Counted from the stretch's first letter, positions 53,327-62,957 are shown. The stretch: 64,000 nt of DNA from Maridesulfovibrio frigidus DSM 17176 (GCF_000711735.1 NZ_JONL01000007.1:218267-282266), one strand, 5' to 3'. The notes: a model not told the origin generated them from the sequence alone. Program-made: numbers and translations.

Positions 53327-55957
53327 TTAAACACCCTCCTCGGTATAAATCTTAGTAGCTTTTACGCGCAGAGAATCAGCCCCTACTACTTTCAAGGCCA
53401 GACGCTTTGCAGCAGGATCGGATATATCAACCTTGGTTCCTGTGAACTTTAAGGCTGAACCGTTTATGACGTAGGATTCAATTGCGGCAGATATGGAGAA
53501 GCAATCTGGGAGAGCTACGGTTGTTGGGATATTTGCGAGTGGTGTGGCGAGGTTTACGATGGTTTTGATGCCATCAGCACCACGTTCTTGATACCCGCAC
53601 TGCGGCCTTTCATTACTAAGTGGATACTCTCTTGTTGTGCCTACAGCATCGGATATATATCCGTTAACCACCCATACTGAACCGCCTTGTGCGTATGGAA
53701 TGGTTCCCGAGGTAATAAGAGTTCCTACATAAAAATCTCCAACACCTGGTACGGTATATGAGTGATCAACAAAAACAAATCCATCCGCACTAGGAATAAC
53801 TCCAGTGCGCGAAACTAAGGTGAATGTTGTGCCACCATCATGTCTAAACACCGCACAGGCAACAACTGCGTCAGAGGTAAGTTTTGCACCGAGAGCTGTA
53901 AGACTTGTACCATTCGGGACTTTATCTTGGCAGATGGTAGTCCTATTAGCGAATCCGGCAGAGGAAGCAGTCGTTTCATCACTCTTCCACTCTGTGACAA
54001 GTCCATTTGTGACCTCTTCACTCACACTATCAACCGCAACAACCTGACCGTCACACCTGATACTTTTATGAATGGAACCATCAGTGTAGATCTTGTCTTT
54101 GAGCGAAGTGTCGGAAGTCAGAACGATGGAAGAGGTTGTTGAGCCTTCACCTAGAGTCAGAGCGGTTTCCGGATTAATGGGTTCATCCGTTGCACCGATT
54201 CCAATGGTTGCCCCAACGGCTGGTTTTTTGAAAGCTTTTGTCGGAAGCAAAAAGAGATTAATTGCTATTTCGTAATCGGTGGAACCAAAAGTATACCCTG
54301 TATTGAGAGTCGTGTTAACCCAAGGCCCAACGACAGTAATAGTACTGCCAGTTGCTCCGCCAGTTGCCGAAGAAGTATAACCCGTAACATCCCCATGAGC
54401 TGCGGATGGAGCTGTAGATATGTAACCACCAGCACCAGATCCTCCGACACCAATTATATATTCTTTTCCGGCTTCAGTAAGAGCAGGTGTAATTAAGGCA
54501 ACTTTATTTTCTCCGGCAACAAAAAGAACAGGAAGCGTCTGCCCTACTATTTTGAATTCAGTCTCATTAATTTTTTCAAATAGAAATAGTGATGCAGTTT
54601 GAGTCCCAGTATTAGTATGGTCTGGAGCTTGCCTTAGATTTAGATGAGTTACAGCCACTCCTGTTTGAACCAAGTCCCCACCAATCCATATTGGATTAAC
54701 ATATTGATATGAGTGAAGATCAGACTGAGGTATTAGCTCATTTGAAGTATTTCCTTCAGTAACTACCCCGGCAGCGCACTCCACTTGCGCCCCATCAGCA
54801 AGAACAAAGACCAGCTCATCACCTTCAGCAACTTCCTGTGGTGTCACTATTTTATTCGGATCAGTACCTTCAAGCAGCTCAAGCTCCGAACCCGTAATTT
54901 CAAACTCAGCCCTACCGCTTAAAATAGACCTCCCGCTTGGATTATTCAGTCCAATAGTACAAGCCGGAAGCTTCGCACCATCACCATTTACATCCGCACC
55001 TGGGTAACCTTCTTGAGTATCGGCATAAGCCAGAGTAACGCCTGCGCTGATCCCCACGTAACGGGCTGACAAAGTGATCACATTGGAAAGATCGGACAGA
55101 ATCAGGGACATTTGAGCAGCGCGGCAGGAAATAGGCCCGATCGCTTGCGGGGAATTTTCCTCTGCAATCACCGGCACACGTAATTTAAAATTAAGCCCTA
55201 TGCGTTCAAAATCCGTGACATTATCCGGCAGAGAAAATTGAAATTCAGTTAAATCCGGATATGCATTACCGGCAACAGGATGGCTGATTGTTCCATGTAC
55301 CAATGTTCCGCCATCCACTTCTAAAGCTTCCATTGTAATTACGGGAACCGGAGTCATGTACCCGAGCAGTTCTTCATTTGAGAGAGTACGTTTGGCCAGT
55401 GCGTCCGGATCAAGACCTGCTTCAATGTGACTGAGCGGATCCGGCACAACCATTTCAATTACTTTTACAGTGGTCTTATCATCCGCGAAAATGGCAGATT
55501 CTACAAAACCGACTGACAAGTTCGGGTAAGATTTGATTGCTCTGTTTGTTTTGAAAAAGTCCGTGTAATCACCGGCTACTGAAAAATGAGTCGAATCAAT
55601 AAACTGCGGAATCACGGCTTCTCCGCTCTGATCCTTGGGACGCATCCAGCATTCACTGGCCATCTCTTCCCAAGTCGCAGCGGTCATCCTTAAATGGATA
55701 CGGCTTTCTACAGGGAACGGCATAGCAGTAACGGACTCTTCGCCACGGGAGACAGTCAGCACGTTCCCGTTACGAGCCGTCACGTTAATCCATTCAACCG
55801 CACTCGTTGCAGGATTCACCAGCGCACATCTAAAATGATCGCCAGCAAGCAAGCTTGGAAACAGATCAGCATGATCGGCGGGAATCGTGATTTCCGTTGC
55901 TGTATCCGAGATAGCGGAAGTGATGAAACTCTCCGCCAGATTTTTAAGACTTATCAT
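53327..55957 (-). CDS. Large phage tail / receptor-binding protein candidate
   Basis: At 876 residues this is the largest phage gene in the window. The first ~200 residues (FITSAISDTATEITIPADHA, VSRGEESVTAMPFPVESRIHL) resemble the attachment part of tail-tip proteins. The remainder is Gly/Thr/Ser/Val-rich and beta-structured. It has at least two blocks that look like tandem beta-sandwich binding modules (about 405-570 and 670-790). It is the best candidate for the host-recognition protein. ATGA overlap with the upstream gene. Assignment is by position and composition. Confidence 0.7.
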   Translation of the reverse strand: MISLKNLAESFITSAISDTATEITIPADHADLFPSLLAGDHFRCALVNPATSAVEWINVTARNGNVLTVSRGEESVTAMPFPVESRIHLRMTAATWEEMASECWMRPKDQSGEAVIPQFIDSTHFSVAGDYTDFFKTNRAIKSYPNLSVGFVESAIFADDKTTVKVIEMVVPDPLSHIEAGLDPDALAKRTLSNEELLGYMTPVPVITMEALEVDGGTLVHGTISHPVAGNAYPDLTEFQFSLPDNVTDFERIGLNFKLRVPVIAEENSPQAIGPISCRAAQMSLILSDLSNVITLSARYVGISAGVTLAYADTQEGYPGADVNGDGAKLPACTIGLNNPSGRSILSGRAEFEITGSELELLEGTDPNKIVTPQEVAEGDELVFVLADGAQVECAAGVVTEGNTSNELIPQSDLHSYQYVNPIWIGGDLVQTGVAVTHLNLRQAPDHTNTGTQTASLFLFEKINETEFKIVGQTLPVLFVAGENKVALITPALTEAGKEYIIGVGGSGAGGYISTAPSAAHGDVTGYTSSATGGATGSTITVVGPWVNTTLNTGYTFGSTDYEIAINLFLLPTKAFKKPAVGATIGIGATDEPINPETALTLGEGSTTSSIVLTSDTSLKDKIYTDGSIHKSIRCDGQVVAVDSVSEEVTNGLVTEWKSDETTASSAGFANRTTICQDKVPNGTSLTALGAKLTSDAVVACAVFRHDGGTTFTLVSRTGVIPSADGFVFVDHSYTVPGVGDFYVGTLITSGTIPYAQGGSVWVVNGYISDAVGTTREYPLSNERPQCGYQERGADGIKTIVNLATPLANIPTTVALPDCFSISAAIESYVINGSALKFTGTKVDISDPAAKRLALKVVGADSLRVKATKIYTEEGV

Positions 55958-56256
55958 AAACTCTTCCCCTCAAAAGTAATTGCCGGCCCGATCCCCTGCC
56001 GCTTAACCAGCGAATCTGAGAAAGCAGAACTGACAGAATAAATATCTCCGATCTTCATCAGAGTATGGACGGACTGCGTTGAAATGGATGATTCACTTTC
56101 ACAATGACCAGTATCAAAAAGTTCAAGTGATCCTGTAAGTTCTGTAGTTGAACGACTCATAGCCTTGCCCGAACCTTCAGCTTCAAAATGGCAGAAACCA
56201 CCCCCGAAACTGAACTCAGCAACACCATGGCCGCCTATGCATCCAGACAGAATCAA
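55954..56256 (-). CDS. Small phage protein, unknown
   Basis: A 100-residue protein beginning at TTG (ILSGCIGGHGVAEFSFGGGF). An ILSGC sequence right at the start could be a lipobox, but there is no n-region, so lipidation is unlikely. Later residues are Ser/Thr-rich (STTELTGSLELFDTGH). It overlaps the following large tail gene by 4 bases, which supports expression. Possibly a minor tail component. Confidence 0.5.
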   Translation of the reverse strand: MILSGCIGGHGVAEFSFGGGFCHFEAEGSGKAMSRSTTELTGSLELFDTGHCESESSISTQSVHTLMKIGDIYSVSSAFSDSLVKRQGIGPAITFEGKSL

Positions 56257-56258
56257 AA

Positions 56259-56720
56259 CTAACCGTCCTCAATAGAAAGGGTTTCAAGACGCACATGGAA
56301 GGTGTCACCCATGTAAACAAGGCGGCCCAGCTCCAACTGCCCAAAATACAAAACATTGCCATCAGAGAACGAATCCATGACAGCGAAATGCGAGACAAAA
56401 CCGGCATCATCAGTGAATTGAGGGAAGCGGATTTCATCACTGTTTAGAAGCTTGCCGTTAACTGGTTCAGTTCCGAAAATGATCTGCTGCCGTTCGTAGT
56501 TTGAATCAAACGAAAGTTCCTTAGCTCCGACCAGATCGCCCATACGCAGAGCGGCCAGAATAGCCCCGTTCTTTTGAAGTTTCACAGCTTCGGAATCTGT
56601 CTCGATAATTCCAGAACAAAAAAGAGCCAGATAGACCTTTTCAGGAGGCTGATAAACAACCCCTTTGAGAACATGACCAGCCAGTTTGTCTTTCAGATAA
56701 GTTGACTTACAGGTATCCAT
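56259..56720 (-). CDS. Phage tail fibre-type protein
   Basis: The 153-residue protein has the pattern LKGVVYQPPEKVYLALF near the N-terminus, which recurs in a family annotated as phage tail fibre or tail-spike accessory proteins. The middle has SFDSNYERQQIIFGTEPVNG and SDEIRFPQFTDDAGFVSHFAV. The end is LGRLVYMGDTFHVRLETL. It lies right after the adaptor genes, with a good RBS (GGAGAGG). The precise position in the virion is inference. Confidence 0.65.
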   Translation of the reverse strand: MDTCKSTYLKDKLAGHVLKGVVYQPPEKVYLALFCSGIIETDSEAVKLQKNGAILAALRMGDLVGAKELSFDSNYERQQIIFGTEPVNGKLLNSDEIRFPQFTDDAGFVSHFAVMDSFSDGNVLYFGQLELGRLVYMGDTFHVRLETLSIEDG

Positions 56721-56731
56721 TAAACCTCTCC

Positions 56732-57361
56732 TTAAAAGTAATTTCCACTGCGCATCTCAAGCTTTTTATTGGTTCCGCCACGCATTTCTTTGACTCTAAT
56801 CTCAGCCATAGCTCCATCGAACTTGCGCTGTTCAACCTGCGATCTGGCCGGATCTGACCACCCTTTATCGGGAACAAGCATGAGTTCGGCTTTGGCTCCC
56901 GCAGCAATGGCCAGTCCGTGAGTCTCTAAAAGAAACTTCGGACAGGTTGCGGCCGTAACAGACGGAGCAAGAGCATTCACAGTTTGGAGCATGGCGGTTG
57001 CATCTTCACGCGGACATGGAATCAGACGGACAAAACCCGGTTCTTCAATTTGATAGTAGCCGGGTACACCGGGTTCATCGCGTACAATTCTGTCATCCAT
57101 TTCAAGCAGTGAATAATCGTTGAAACGGACTTCTAAAGTATCAGCTACAGTTGCATCAGGAGGAGTCACAAACACATAGCGGCACTCACCGTTGTAGACA
57201 TCCATCAGGTCTGAAACATGTCTCCAGACTCGCGTTTGCTTGCAGTATTTGATTGCTGAATTCCTGAGCTCTGAAATGATTTGAGGAACTGGACAGCGAG
57301 ACAGGGCAGGTTGAGCCAGTGGCAAAAATTCACGCCAGCCGACAGTAAGCAATTTAACCAT
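56732..57361 (-). CDS. Phage head-tail adaptor-like protein
   Basis: About 209 residues, with VPQIISELRNSAIKYCKQT near the start and FLLETHGLAIAAGAKAELML in the C-terminal half; the C-terminal part EQRKFDGAMAEIRVKEM is helical. This helical plus beta layout is that of gp4/gp6-type connector adaptors that bind below the portal ring. A GTG at 57370 would also work; ATG at 57361 is chosen. It overlaps the upstream adaptor gene by 8 bases. Confidence 0.65.
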   Translation of the reverse strand: MVKLLTVGWREFLPLAQPALSRCPVPQIISELRNSAIKYCKQTRVWRHVSDLMDVYNGECRYVFVTPPDATVADTLEVRFNDYSLLEMDDRIVRDEPGVPGYYQIEEPGFVRLIPCPREDATAMLQTVNALAPSVTAATCPKFLLETHGLAIAAGAKAELMLVPDKGWSDPARSQVEQRKFDGAMAEIRVKEMRGGTNKKLEMRSGNYF

Positions 57362-58010
57362 TGCCGCCACCCTGCTTGCTTGCGTTTGGACTCATGAGTA
57401 GACGCGCCTTGGCTTCTTCACCAAGAGAAACGTACATCTGACGTAGATTATCCATGCCCTTCTGCCAGTTAGTTGGTGAAGTGCTGTTAACAGCCAAACA
57501 CAGATAGAGAACGTAATTTACGATGGGCCCAAGGAAGATATCCGACAACTCCATGTCCTGTTCACCGTGAGTAAGCGGACCGGGCCTGCGTGAATATTCG
57601 AGTTCAACCCGAACATTCTCAGCAGGTGGCGGCGTTACCCAGTAGACAGTCGGCACTTTCTCTTCAAAAGCGTAGTTGTCGATAATTTCGGAAGGTGGAT
57701 CCATGTGCCAGAGCAGATTTGAATCATCCAGCGAAGAACGATCAACGGACGTAATTGCAGTTCCAGGAGAGCCATCCGCTTTTACGTTCCTGACCAGACC
57801 GATAAACCGGCCCTGGTCAGGAACTTCCTGTTTAGTTGAATTCGCTTCCAACTTCACACGCTCTACGCAAGAGTTTGAATCAGGCCGAATCATAACGACC
57901 TGACGCTGTGCGCGAGTGAGATGCAGTAGCAACACATCATCACTAAAGCGCACACAGTCAGGGTCGTGCAGAGCTATGCGAATATCTCTAACAGCTTCGC
58001 CGGCAATCAT
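57354..58010 (-). CDS. Phage adaptor protein (DUF6682-like)
   Basis: The 218-residue protein begins with a helical segment DIRIALHDPDCVRFSDDVLLLHLTRAQ-type (RFSDDVLLLHLTRAQRQVV), then LEANSTKQEVPDQGRFIGLV, VTPPPAENVRVELEYSRRPGPL and a C-terminal helical part, NWQKGMDNLRQMYVSLGEEA. This matches adaptor proteins following N4-gp56-type capsid genes (DUF6682). It starts at ATG overlapping the preceding stop (TAATG). Together with the next gene it probably forms the neck of a short-tailed virion. Confidence 0.75.
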   Translation of the reverse strand: MIAGEAVRDIRIALHDPDCVRFSDDVLLLHLTRAQRQVVMIRPDSNSCVERVKLEANSTKQEVPDQGRFIGLVRNVKADGSPGTAITSVDRSSLDDSNLLWHMDPPSEIIDNYAFEEKVPTVYWVTPPPAENVRVELEYSRRPGPLTHGEQDMELSDIFLGPIVNYVLYLCLAVNSTSPTNWQKGMDNLRQMYVSLGEEAKARLLMSPNASKQGGGNG

Positions 58011-58522
58011 TATTCCACAACCTTTATATTGAAACGGGGAACTGGACGGGCAGTATATTCGATATCTTCTCCGTCACCGCTTTCTTCATAAACAGTTGAG
58101 GCAGAATCAGTCAGAACCTTGTAAACGGATTTGGGTACTTTCACCTCAACGCCACGCTTAATTTGATATGAAATACCCTGCACACCGACAAAGACATCAT
58201 CCCGTCCTTCTGAGCCTTCACCTTCCGCAATGACGATCTTCACTTTTTCTTCCGCTTTCTGGCGTTCCATTTCGGAGCCTTCGAGCTTGGCAACGTGGTC
58301 ATCAAGTTTGCGGTTTTCAGCTTCTGCGTCTTCACGCGCTTTCTTTTCCAGATCAAGATCGCCTTCGAGTTTTACCTTTTCTTCATCAGCAGTTTTCAAT
58401 GCGGCTTTTGCTTCAGCAAGTTGCTTTTTCAGATCATCGGCTTCAGAATTAACGGGAGTCTCTTGCGCCTTCGCACTAGTAGCCTCTTTTGCCAAATTTT
58501 CACTTTCATTTTTACCAGCCAT
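58010..58522 (-). CDS. Coiled-coil phage protein
   Basis: The 170-residue protein has a long Glu/Lys/Ala-rich coiled coil (about residues 15-95, ADDLKKQLAEAKAALKTADE). A short beta-rich C-terminal domain follows (GRDDVFVGVQGISYQIKRGV, VKVPKSVYKVLTDSAS, EYTARPVPRFNIKVVE). The C-terminal part resembles head-decoration or fibre-type domains found after major capsid genes. ATG at 58522 is preferred because the Met at 58531 sits too close to GAGG. Function unknown; position next to the capsid gene suggests a head-associated role. Confidence 0.65.
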   Translation of the reverse strand: MAGKNESENLAKEATSAKAQETPVNSEADDLKKQLAEAKAALKTADEEKVKLEGDLDLEKKAREDAEAENRKLDDHVAKLEGSEMERQKAEEKVKIVIAEGEGSEGRDDVFVGVQGISYQIKRGVEVKVPKSVYKVLTDSASTVYEESGDGEDIEYTARPVPRFNIKVVE

Positions 58523-58536
58523 GATATTCATTCCTC

Positions 58537-59550
58537 TTAACTGTCAGACGGTGTTTCTGTTACTGCCACTTCAAGGCGAATCATCCAGGCGTCATTCAAA
58601 ATTGCGCCGGTGTAATAGGTAATCCAACCTACGTGACCGCGCTGGCCCAGCTTATCGCTTTTACTTGGAGTCTTTGGATTAACGACTTTCGGAACAATGG
58701 AATCTTTGCCCTTTAGAGCAACATCACCGTAGGCATTGGTTCCAATGATATAGATGGGATATACGTCAGCGTTTGTACCGGATTCAGAAAGCATGTCACT
58801 GCCTGAAGCTCCTTTTAAGCCCCCGGCATCGACAATAGGTTCAATGGAAGTGGAAACCACATAGCGGGTATCTTCCACCTTGCCGATTTCGTTTTCATAA
58901 GGAGTGAGCTGGCCGTATTCTTCAACAGGAACAAATCCTGGCAAATCCCGAATGTCAGATTCACAATCAGAATGAGTGATCCCAATATATGAAGCGGCAA
59001 CGGGTTTTGTTCCGTAATGGACGGTGGAACTAAGAACCTTGGTGATCTTTCCGGCTCTCTGCTTTTTAAGTGCGCGAGTAGCCAGACGCTGCATCCCTTT
59101 AGTAATTGGCTTGACGACAGCGTTTCGAGCAGTTCCACCGGAATAAATTACATTTGTTCCGCCTCTGAGGATTCCTTCCAAAACCATATCAAGAGTAACT
59201 CCAGCCTGTTCACCGAGAATATCCATGGACTCACTAAGGACTGGATCCTCGTGAGTATCTTCGATTACATCAGTGAGTTCGATATAATCACCGTACTGTT
59301 TCAAAACAGCGGTAACGTCTGTCTTGCTCAGCTTTTTACCGGCAGGGGTAACACCTTCAACAATCGGAGTAAGAGCTGGAGCAAGCGCATTATATTTACG
59401 CCATTTAATGGTCTGCCCTTTGTTCTGAGGCATTTTAAGAGACTGCCCGAACATACCGAAAATATTAAAATGTGAAGCCCTTTCCAAAAATCCAGGTACT
59501 GCAAAACCAGCAGTTCTGGGGCTGATATCTCCATATTCAGTTAAAGCCAT
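58537..59550 (-). CDS. Major capsid protein, N4-gp56 family
   Basis: The 337-residue protein has the hallmarks of the N4-gp56-family capsid: TAGFAVPGFLERASHFNIFG and FGQSLKMPQNKGQTIKWRKY in the N-terminal arm, then TPIVEGVTPAGKKLSKTDV, YGDYIELTDVIEDTHEDPVL, and a central helix VTLDMVLEGILRGGTNV. The rest has SYIGITHSDCESDIRDLPGF and VEEYGQLTPYENEIGKVEDT. It likely folds like HK97 gp5. The acidic gene just upstream is a scaffold candidate. GGAG precedes the start. Confidence 0.9.
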   Translation of the reverse strand: MALTEYGDISPRTAGFAVPGFLERASHFNIFGMFGQSLKMPQNKGQTIKWRKYNALAPALTPIVEGVTPAGKKLSKTDVTAVLKQYGDYIELTDVIEDTHEDPVLSESMDILGEQAGVTLDMVLEGILRGGTNVIYSGGTARNAVVKPITKGMQRLATRALKKQRAGKITKVLSSTVHYGTKPVAASYIGITHSDCESDIRDLPGFVPVEEYGQLTPYENEIGKVEDTRYVVSTSIEPIVDAGGLKGASGSDMLSESGTNADVYPIYIIGTNAYGDVALKGKDSIVPKVVNPKTPSKSDKLGQRGHVGWITYYTGAILNDAWMIRLEVAVTETPSDS

Positions 59551-59559
59551 TTTGATCTC

Positions 59560-60516
59560 CTACTTATCAGCTGCATCATCAAAACCAGCACCGAAATCAT
59601 TAGAATCCGGCTTTGATGGCGGCGAGCCTTTACGTTTACCGGGAACGGCAATAACGGCTGCGGCTTTATTCCGATCAACCTTATCCACCTTTCCGGAAGT
59701 TGCTTTTTTATACTTGGTCAACAGTTCGGACACTTCTGAAGCACTGCCGGATTTTGTTACTTTAAAAGCCAGTTGTGCTTCTTTGTAAGGAAGAGTTTCA
59801 ATCCAACTGGTAACGTTACTAGTGAACTTCCCGAGTTCCTCTTTCTTTGCAGGATCAGCGACAAGTTCCATATAATCAGGATGAGCCTTGCCTACTTTCG
59901 CAAAGTGATTCTTGCGTTCATCCTGCTCATGGCTGCGAGTAACGGCATCAATCCTTGCTGAAACTTCCTGCGACTGCCAAATAGACTCCAGCATAGGAAC
60001 AGCTGCTTCAGCTCCGAATTCATGCAGGTTCGCTCTAATTCGTTTTCCCTGATCGGAATCCTCCAAAAGGATCTTTTCATAATCAGGATTAACCCGCAGG
60101 ATATCCTTCACATCATCAGCTATATCTTCATCAGGATCGACCAGAGCTAGTGTTTGCGGATCTTCGCCACCAGCAGTTCCCGTTTGATCATTGAAGTAGC
60201 GGTCAAGAACATCGCGCCCTTCAGCCAGAGAATCACCTTCGGAAGTTTCATCGCCTGTGTCCGCAGAATCCTGCACACTGCCGGATTCATCCTCTTCGGA
60301 TAAGCTCTGGTCTGAAGCGGACGTATCATCGTCGTCCATTTCTTCTGACTGGGCATCACCGTCATGCCCATCATCAAGGTCGTTTTCAGAATCATCATTC
60401 AAAGATTCAGAAGCAGATTCAGCTTCCGTGAAACCTTGCTCAAATTCTTCCGACTCTGTTGTTTCGTCCTGTTCAACTACTTCATCCTTTGCGTGTAGAT
60501 CTTCGCTTCCCATCAC
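59560..60516 (-). CDS. Acidic phage scaffold-type protein
   Basis: A 318-residue protein with a strongly acidic, Ser/Asp/Glu-rich N-terminal ~110 residues (for example DDSENDLDDGHDGDAQSEEM), a helical middle (EKILLEDSDQGKRIRANLH, SARIDAVTRSHEQDERKNHF), and a basic C-terminal tail (GKVDKVDRNKAAAVIAVPGK, KRKGSPPSKP). That charge layout is typical of capsid scaffolds, where the basic tail binds the coat protein. It directly precedes the major capsid gene. An in-frame Met one codon later is an equally good start. Confidence 0.75.
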   Translation of the reverse strand: MMGSEDLHAKDEVVEQDETTESEEFEQGFTEAESASESLNDDSENDLDDGHDGDAQSEEMDDDDTSASDQSLSEEDESGSVQDSADTGDETSEGDSLAEGRDVLDRYFNDQTGTAGGEDPQTLALVDPDEDIADDVKDILRVNPDYEKILLEDSDQGKRIRANLHEFGAEAAVPMLESIWQSQEVSARIDAVTRSHEQDERKNHFAKVGKAHPDYMELVADPAKKEELGKFTSNVTSWIETLPYKEAQLAFKVTKSGSASEVSELLTKYKKATSGKVDKVDRNKAAAVIAVPGKRKGSPPSKPDSNDFGAGFDDAADK

Positions 60517-60522
60517 TTCCTC

Positions 60523-60753
60523 CTACGAATATGCGTCTTGACTCTTTCCAGTTTCCGGAACCGGAGTCAGATCATCTAAAATTTCCTGCAACCCTTGAAT
60601 TTTGCCCTGAGTCTGCGGAACCTTGTCCACAGCAGCCGTTACAAGGGAGTCCTTTTCCTCTAAAATTTTCAGCTCTAAAAATTGTTTAATCAGCCGGATA
60701 GATTTACCGGTCCCAAGCTCATTCAGCTCAGCAAGAACTTCACGGCTATCCAT
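60523..60753 (-). CDS. Small phage protein, unknown
   Basis: About 76 residues starting MDSREVLAELNELGTGKSIR and ending ILDDLTPVPETGKSQDAYS; helical, with EFLELKILEEKDSL-type charged helix. The start at 60753 is chosen because GGAGAG lies 8 bases before it and it overlaps the upstream stop by 8 bases; two longer in-frame Mets overlap further. Function unknown. Confidence 0.6.
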   Translation of the reverse strand: MDSREVLAELNELGTGKSIRLIKQFLELKILEEKDSLVTAAVDKVPQTQGKIQGLQEILDDLTPVPETGKSQDAYS

Positions 60754-61066
60754 CTTCACTCTCCGATCCCTCTTTAAAGCCATCTTCAAAACTTCCATCC
60801 GAACCGATACCCATCTTCACGAGCTGCAATTCAATCCTTTTTCCTTTGCCATCCGGTTGAGCACTTATCCCGCACACATAAGCTTCGGCTTGAAGCTTGA
60901 TAGTTGAGCCGACCTTGATGTCCTTGACCTTCAGCCCAAGCTTGGTGACAGATTCGTCTTCAAGATGAATCCTCAGCCCATATGGAAAATCGTCTTCGGA
61001 AACAGCAACCGGTTTCGAATCCGGTTTTTCTTTGGTCGGCTTACGCCGCAAATCCACTAGCTTCAT
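60746..61066 (-). CDS. Small phage head protein (capsid staple/decoration candidate)
   Basis: A 106-residue protein with a beta-rich core: YGLRIHLEDESVTKLGLKVK, IKVGSTIKLQAEAYVCGISA, KGKRIELQLVKMGI. This 'VGsxxkLxaxAxV...kriELQLxkm' pattern is that of small proteins found between portal and capsid genes, some described as capsid staples. The tail is acidic. It overlaps the portal gene by 26 bases. The assignment is tentative. Confidence 0.6.
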   Translation of the reverse strand: MKLVDLRRKPTKEKPDSKPVAVSEDDFPYGLRIHLEDESVTKLGLKVKDIKVGSTIKLQAEAYVCGISAQPDGKGKRIELQLVKMGIGSDGSFEDGFKEGSESEDG

Positions 61067-62957
61067 TCTGCCCTCCCTGTTCGGGCATCACCTGCCCAAC
61101 TTGTTGCTGAAGCGTTTGAAGCAATCCCTGCGGAACATCCATGCCTTGCTTCTGCATCTCTTCAACAAGCGCACCTATGTTTGCTCTGGCTGATTGCATG
61201 GCATTTTCCTTTTCCCAGCTTTCTCGTTCCTTAGTGTTTCTGAGAATGCCTTCGGGCAATTCAAGATTGCTGAAAATTTCTTTGATAAGACGCTCATCAT
61301 CCACCCAGCCCTCGAATCTGGGATTGTCGGTGATGGCTAGAATGGACTGCATCCTTTCAAGCTGAACCTCTTTGGCCATGAGCACCGAGGAGCCTGTAGC
61401 AATGATTTCAAAGTCGCCCTTGATATCCCTGCGTTCATTGAACTGCATGTTCCAGAAATACATTTTGCGGAAAAACGGACGGGTGATGTTTTCATCAAAT
61501 GATTTGACCAGATCCTTTAAAATCTGGTGCGCTGCTCCGATAAGCATGGAAAGGCCACGCGCAGTTTTGCCGGCTCCGCTCATCTGGGAACCGTCACCGG
61601 ACATAAAACGGGGAACAGACATATCATCAACCATGTCGTTGAAAACACGCACAAGACCAAGCAGCTCATTCGTATAAGAAGGCATTGACCAGAAATGGAC
61701 CGCGTTACGGGCATCTTCGATGGATTTGAAAGGCCAGACTTTGAAAGCATGAATGTCGCGGAAGTCTTCGCCCTGCATGAAGGCAGAAGCATTAACCGCA
61801 GCTTGAGGACCGCAGGAAACAGCAGCATTATCAATCAACATCCGCATGGATGAATTGAGAGCTTTCTGAGGGTGGCGTAGCAAAGTAGGCAATCCGTCAC
61901 CCCATATAGAATCTTCGTCTTCTACAAAGTAATCGAACTGGTAAGGAATAGTTGCGCCTTCAAGCGGATTAATGACCGCTTTGATAACTTTGTCGCCAAT
62001 CATCCAGATATTGGCTGGGAAAATTTCTGCAAGATCCTCTTCGGGAATTTCGACTCCCGCACTCTGCAACTGTTCACCGCTGAGAGTTCCCCAGAATTCA
62101 TACACACGGTAACGGTTCTCGATCTTGCGGCCGGATCCAGTTTTATCGTTTCTGATACGGTATGAAGATTTTGCATCCAGATCGCCATCGGGATTATCGC
62201 GAAGATACTGGCTTATGACCTTAGCTTTAAAGCCTGGGTAATCATTTAAATCGCGCACTTCCTGACGATTATAGACGTGATCCTGAATCACATATTCACA
62301 GCTCAGAGCATCCGTAGCATTTGGATCAGGGTAGATATTCCAGACTGAAACAGCTTCATAAAACGGGCGCAGCTCTTTTACCTGCGACTTCTCAAGCGTC
62401 CACGTCCCATCCTCATCGATAATGTACCCATCTCTGAATTCTTCACGGACAAGCGGCCCTTTTAGGATTCCGGTTCCATATTTAAGCTTCTGATTGATTA
62501 CGCTCTTACAAACCGAAAGGTATGACTGACGATCGCCACTACCAACCAGCTGGTCAGCAATCTCATTACTCATTGCATCGGAGGATGCTTTTGCCTGCTT
62601 CTCAACAAAGGATTCAATGTCATCATCTGAAAGTTCCTGACCATTCTGCAAAGCCTGATTACGATAGTTCTCAATAACCGTTGGATGAAGTTCCGGATTT
62701 GGTGAAGGCTTAAGTCCCCAGTTGCGTTCACCGGAAGAAGGAAAAAGCAAATCCATAAGCTGCGAACGAACCGTTGTCATTTTGACTCTGGTAGCCGGAA
62801 CAAACATTTTGCTACGCTTGATTTTCTCCATCTCTTTCGGACTGTACTCGCCCTTTTCCTGCAAGTAATCCAAGGCCCAAACCGCTTCTTTATCCTTTCT
62901 AGCGGCTTCGGCCTTGGTAAACAGACCTTTAAGGAACGTTCCTAAACTCTGGCTCAT
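61041..62957 (-). CDS. Phage portal protein
   Basis: The 638-residue protein has the pattern of podovirus head-to-tail connector/portal proteins: MFVPATRVKMTTVRSQLMDL, LFPSSGERNWGLKPSPNPEL, KSVINQKLKYGTGILKGPLV, and SVWNIYPDPNATDALSCEYV. RFMSGDGSQMSGAGKTARGL, LSMLIGAAHQILKDLVKSFD and ITRPFFRKMYFWNMQF follow. The C-terminal ~80 residues are helical and Gln-rich (LLQTLQQQVGQVMPEQ), like the portal barrel/crown. It overlaps the holin-like gene by 4 bases. Confidence 0.87.
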   Translation of the reverse strand: MSQSLGTFLKGLFTKAEAARKDKEAVWALDYLQEKGEYSPKEMEKIKRSKMFVPATRVKMTTVRSQLMDLLFPSSGERNWGLKPSPNPELHPTVIENYRNQALQNGQELSDDDIESFVEKQAKASSDAMSNEIADQLVGSGDRQSYLSVCKSVINQKLKYGTGILKGPLVREEFRDGYIIDEDGTWTLEKSQVKELRPFYEAVSVWNIYPDPNATDALSCEYVIQDHVYNRQEVRDLNDYPGFKAKVISQYLRDNPDGDLDAKSSYRIRNDKTGSGRKIENRYRVYEFWGTLSGEQLQSAGVEIPEEDLAEIFPANIWMIGDKVIKAVINPLEGATIPYQFDYFVEDEDSIWGDGLPTLLRHPQKALNSSMRMLIDNAAVSCGPQAAVNASAFMQGEDFRDIHAFKVWPFKSIEDARNAVHFWSMPSYTNELLGLVRVFNDMVDDMSVPRFMSGDGSQMSGAGKTARGLSMLIGAAHQILKDLVKSFDENITRPFFRKMYFWNMQFNERRDIKGDFEIIATGSSVLMAKEVQLERMQSILAITDNPRFEGWVDDERLIKEIFSNLELPEGILRNTKERESWEKENAMQSARANIGALVEEMQKQGMDVPQGLLQTLQQQVGQVMPEQGGQNEASGFAA

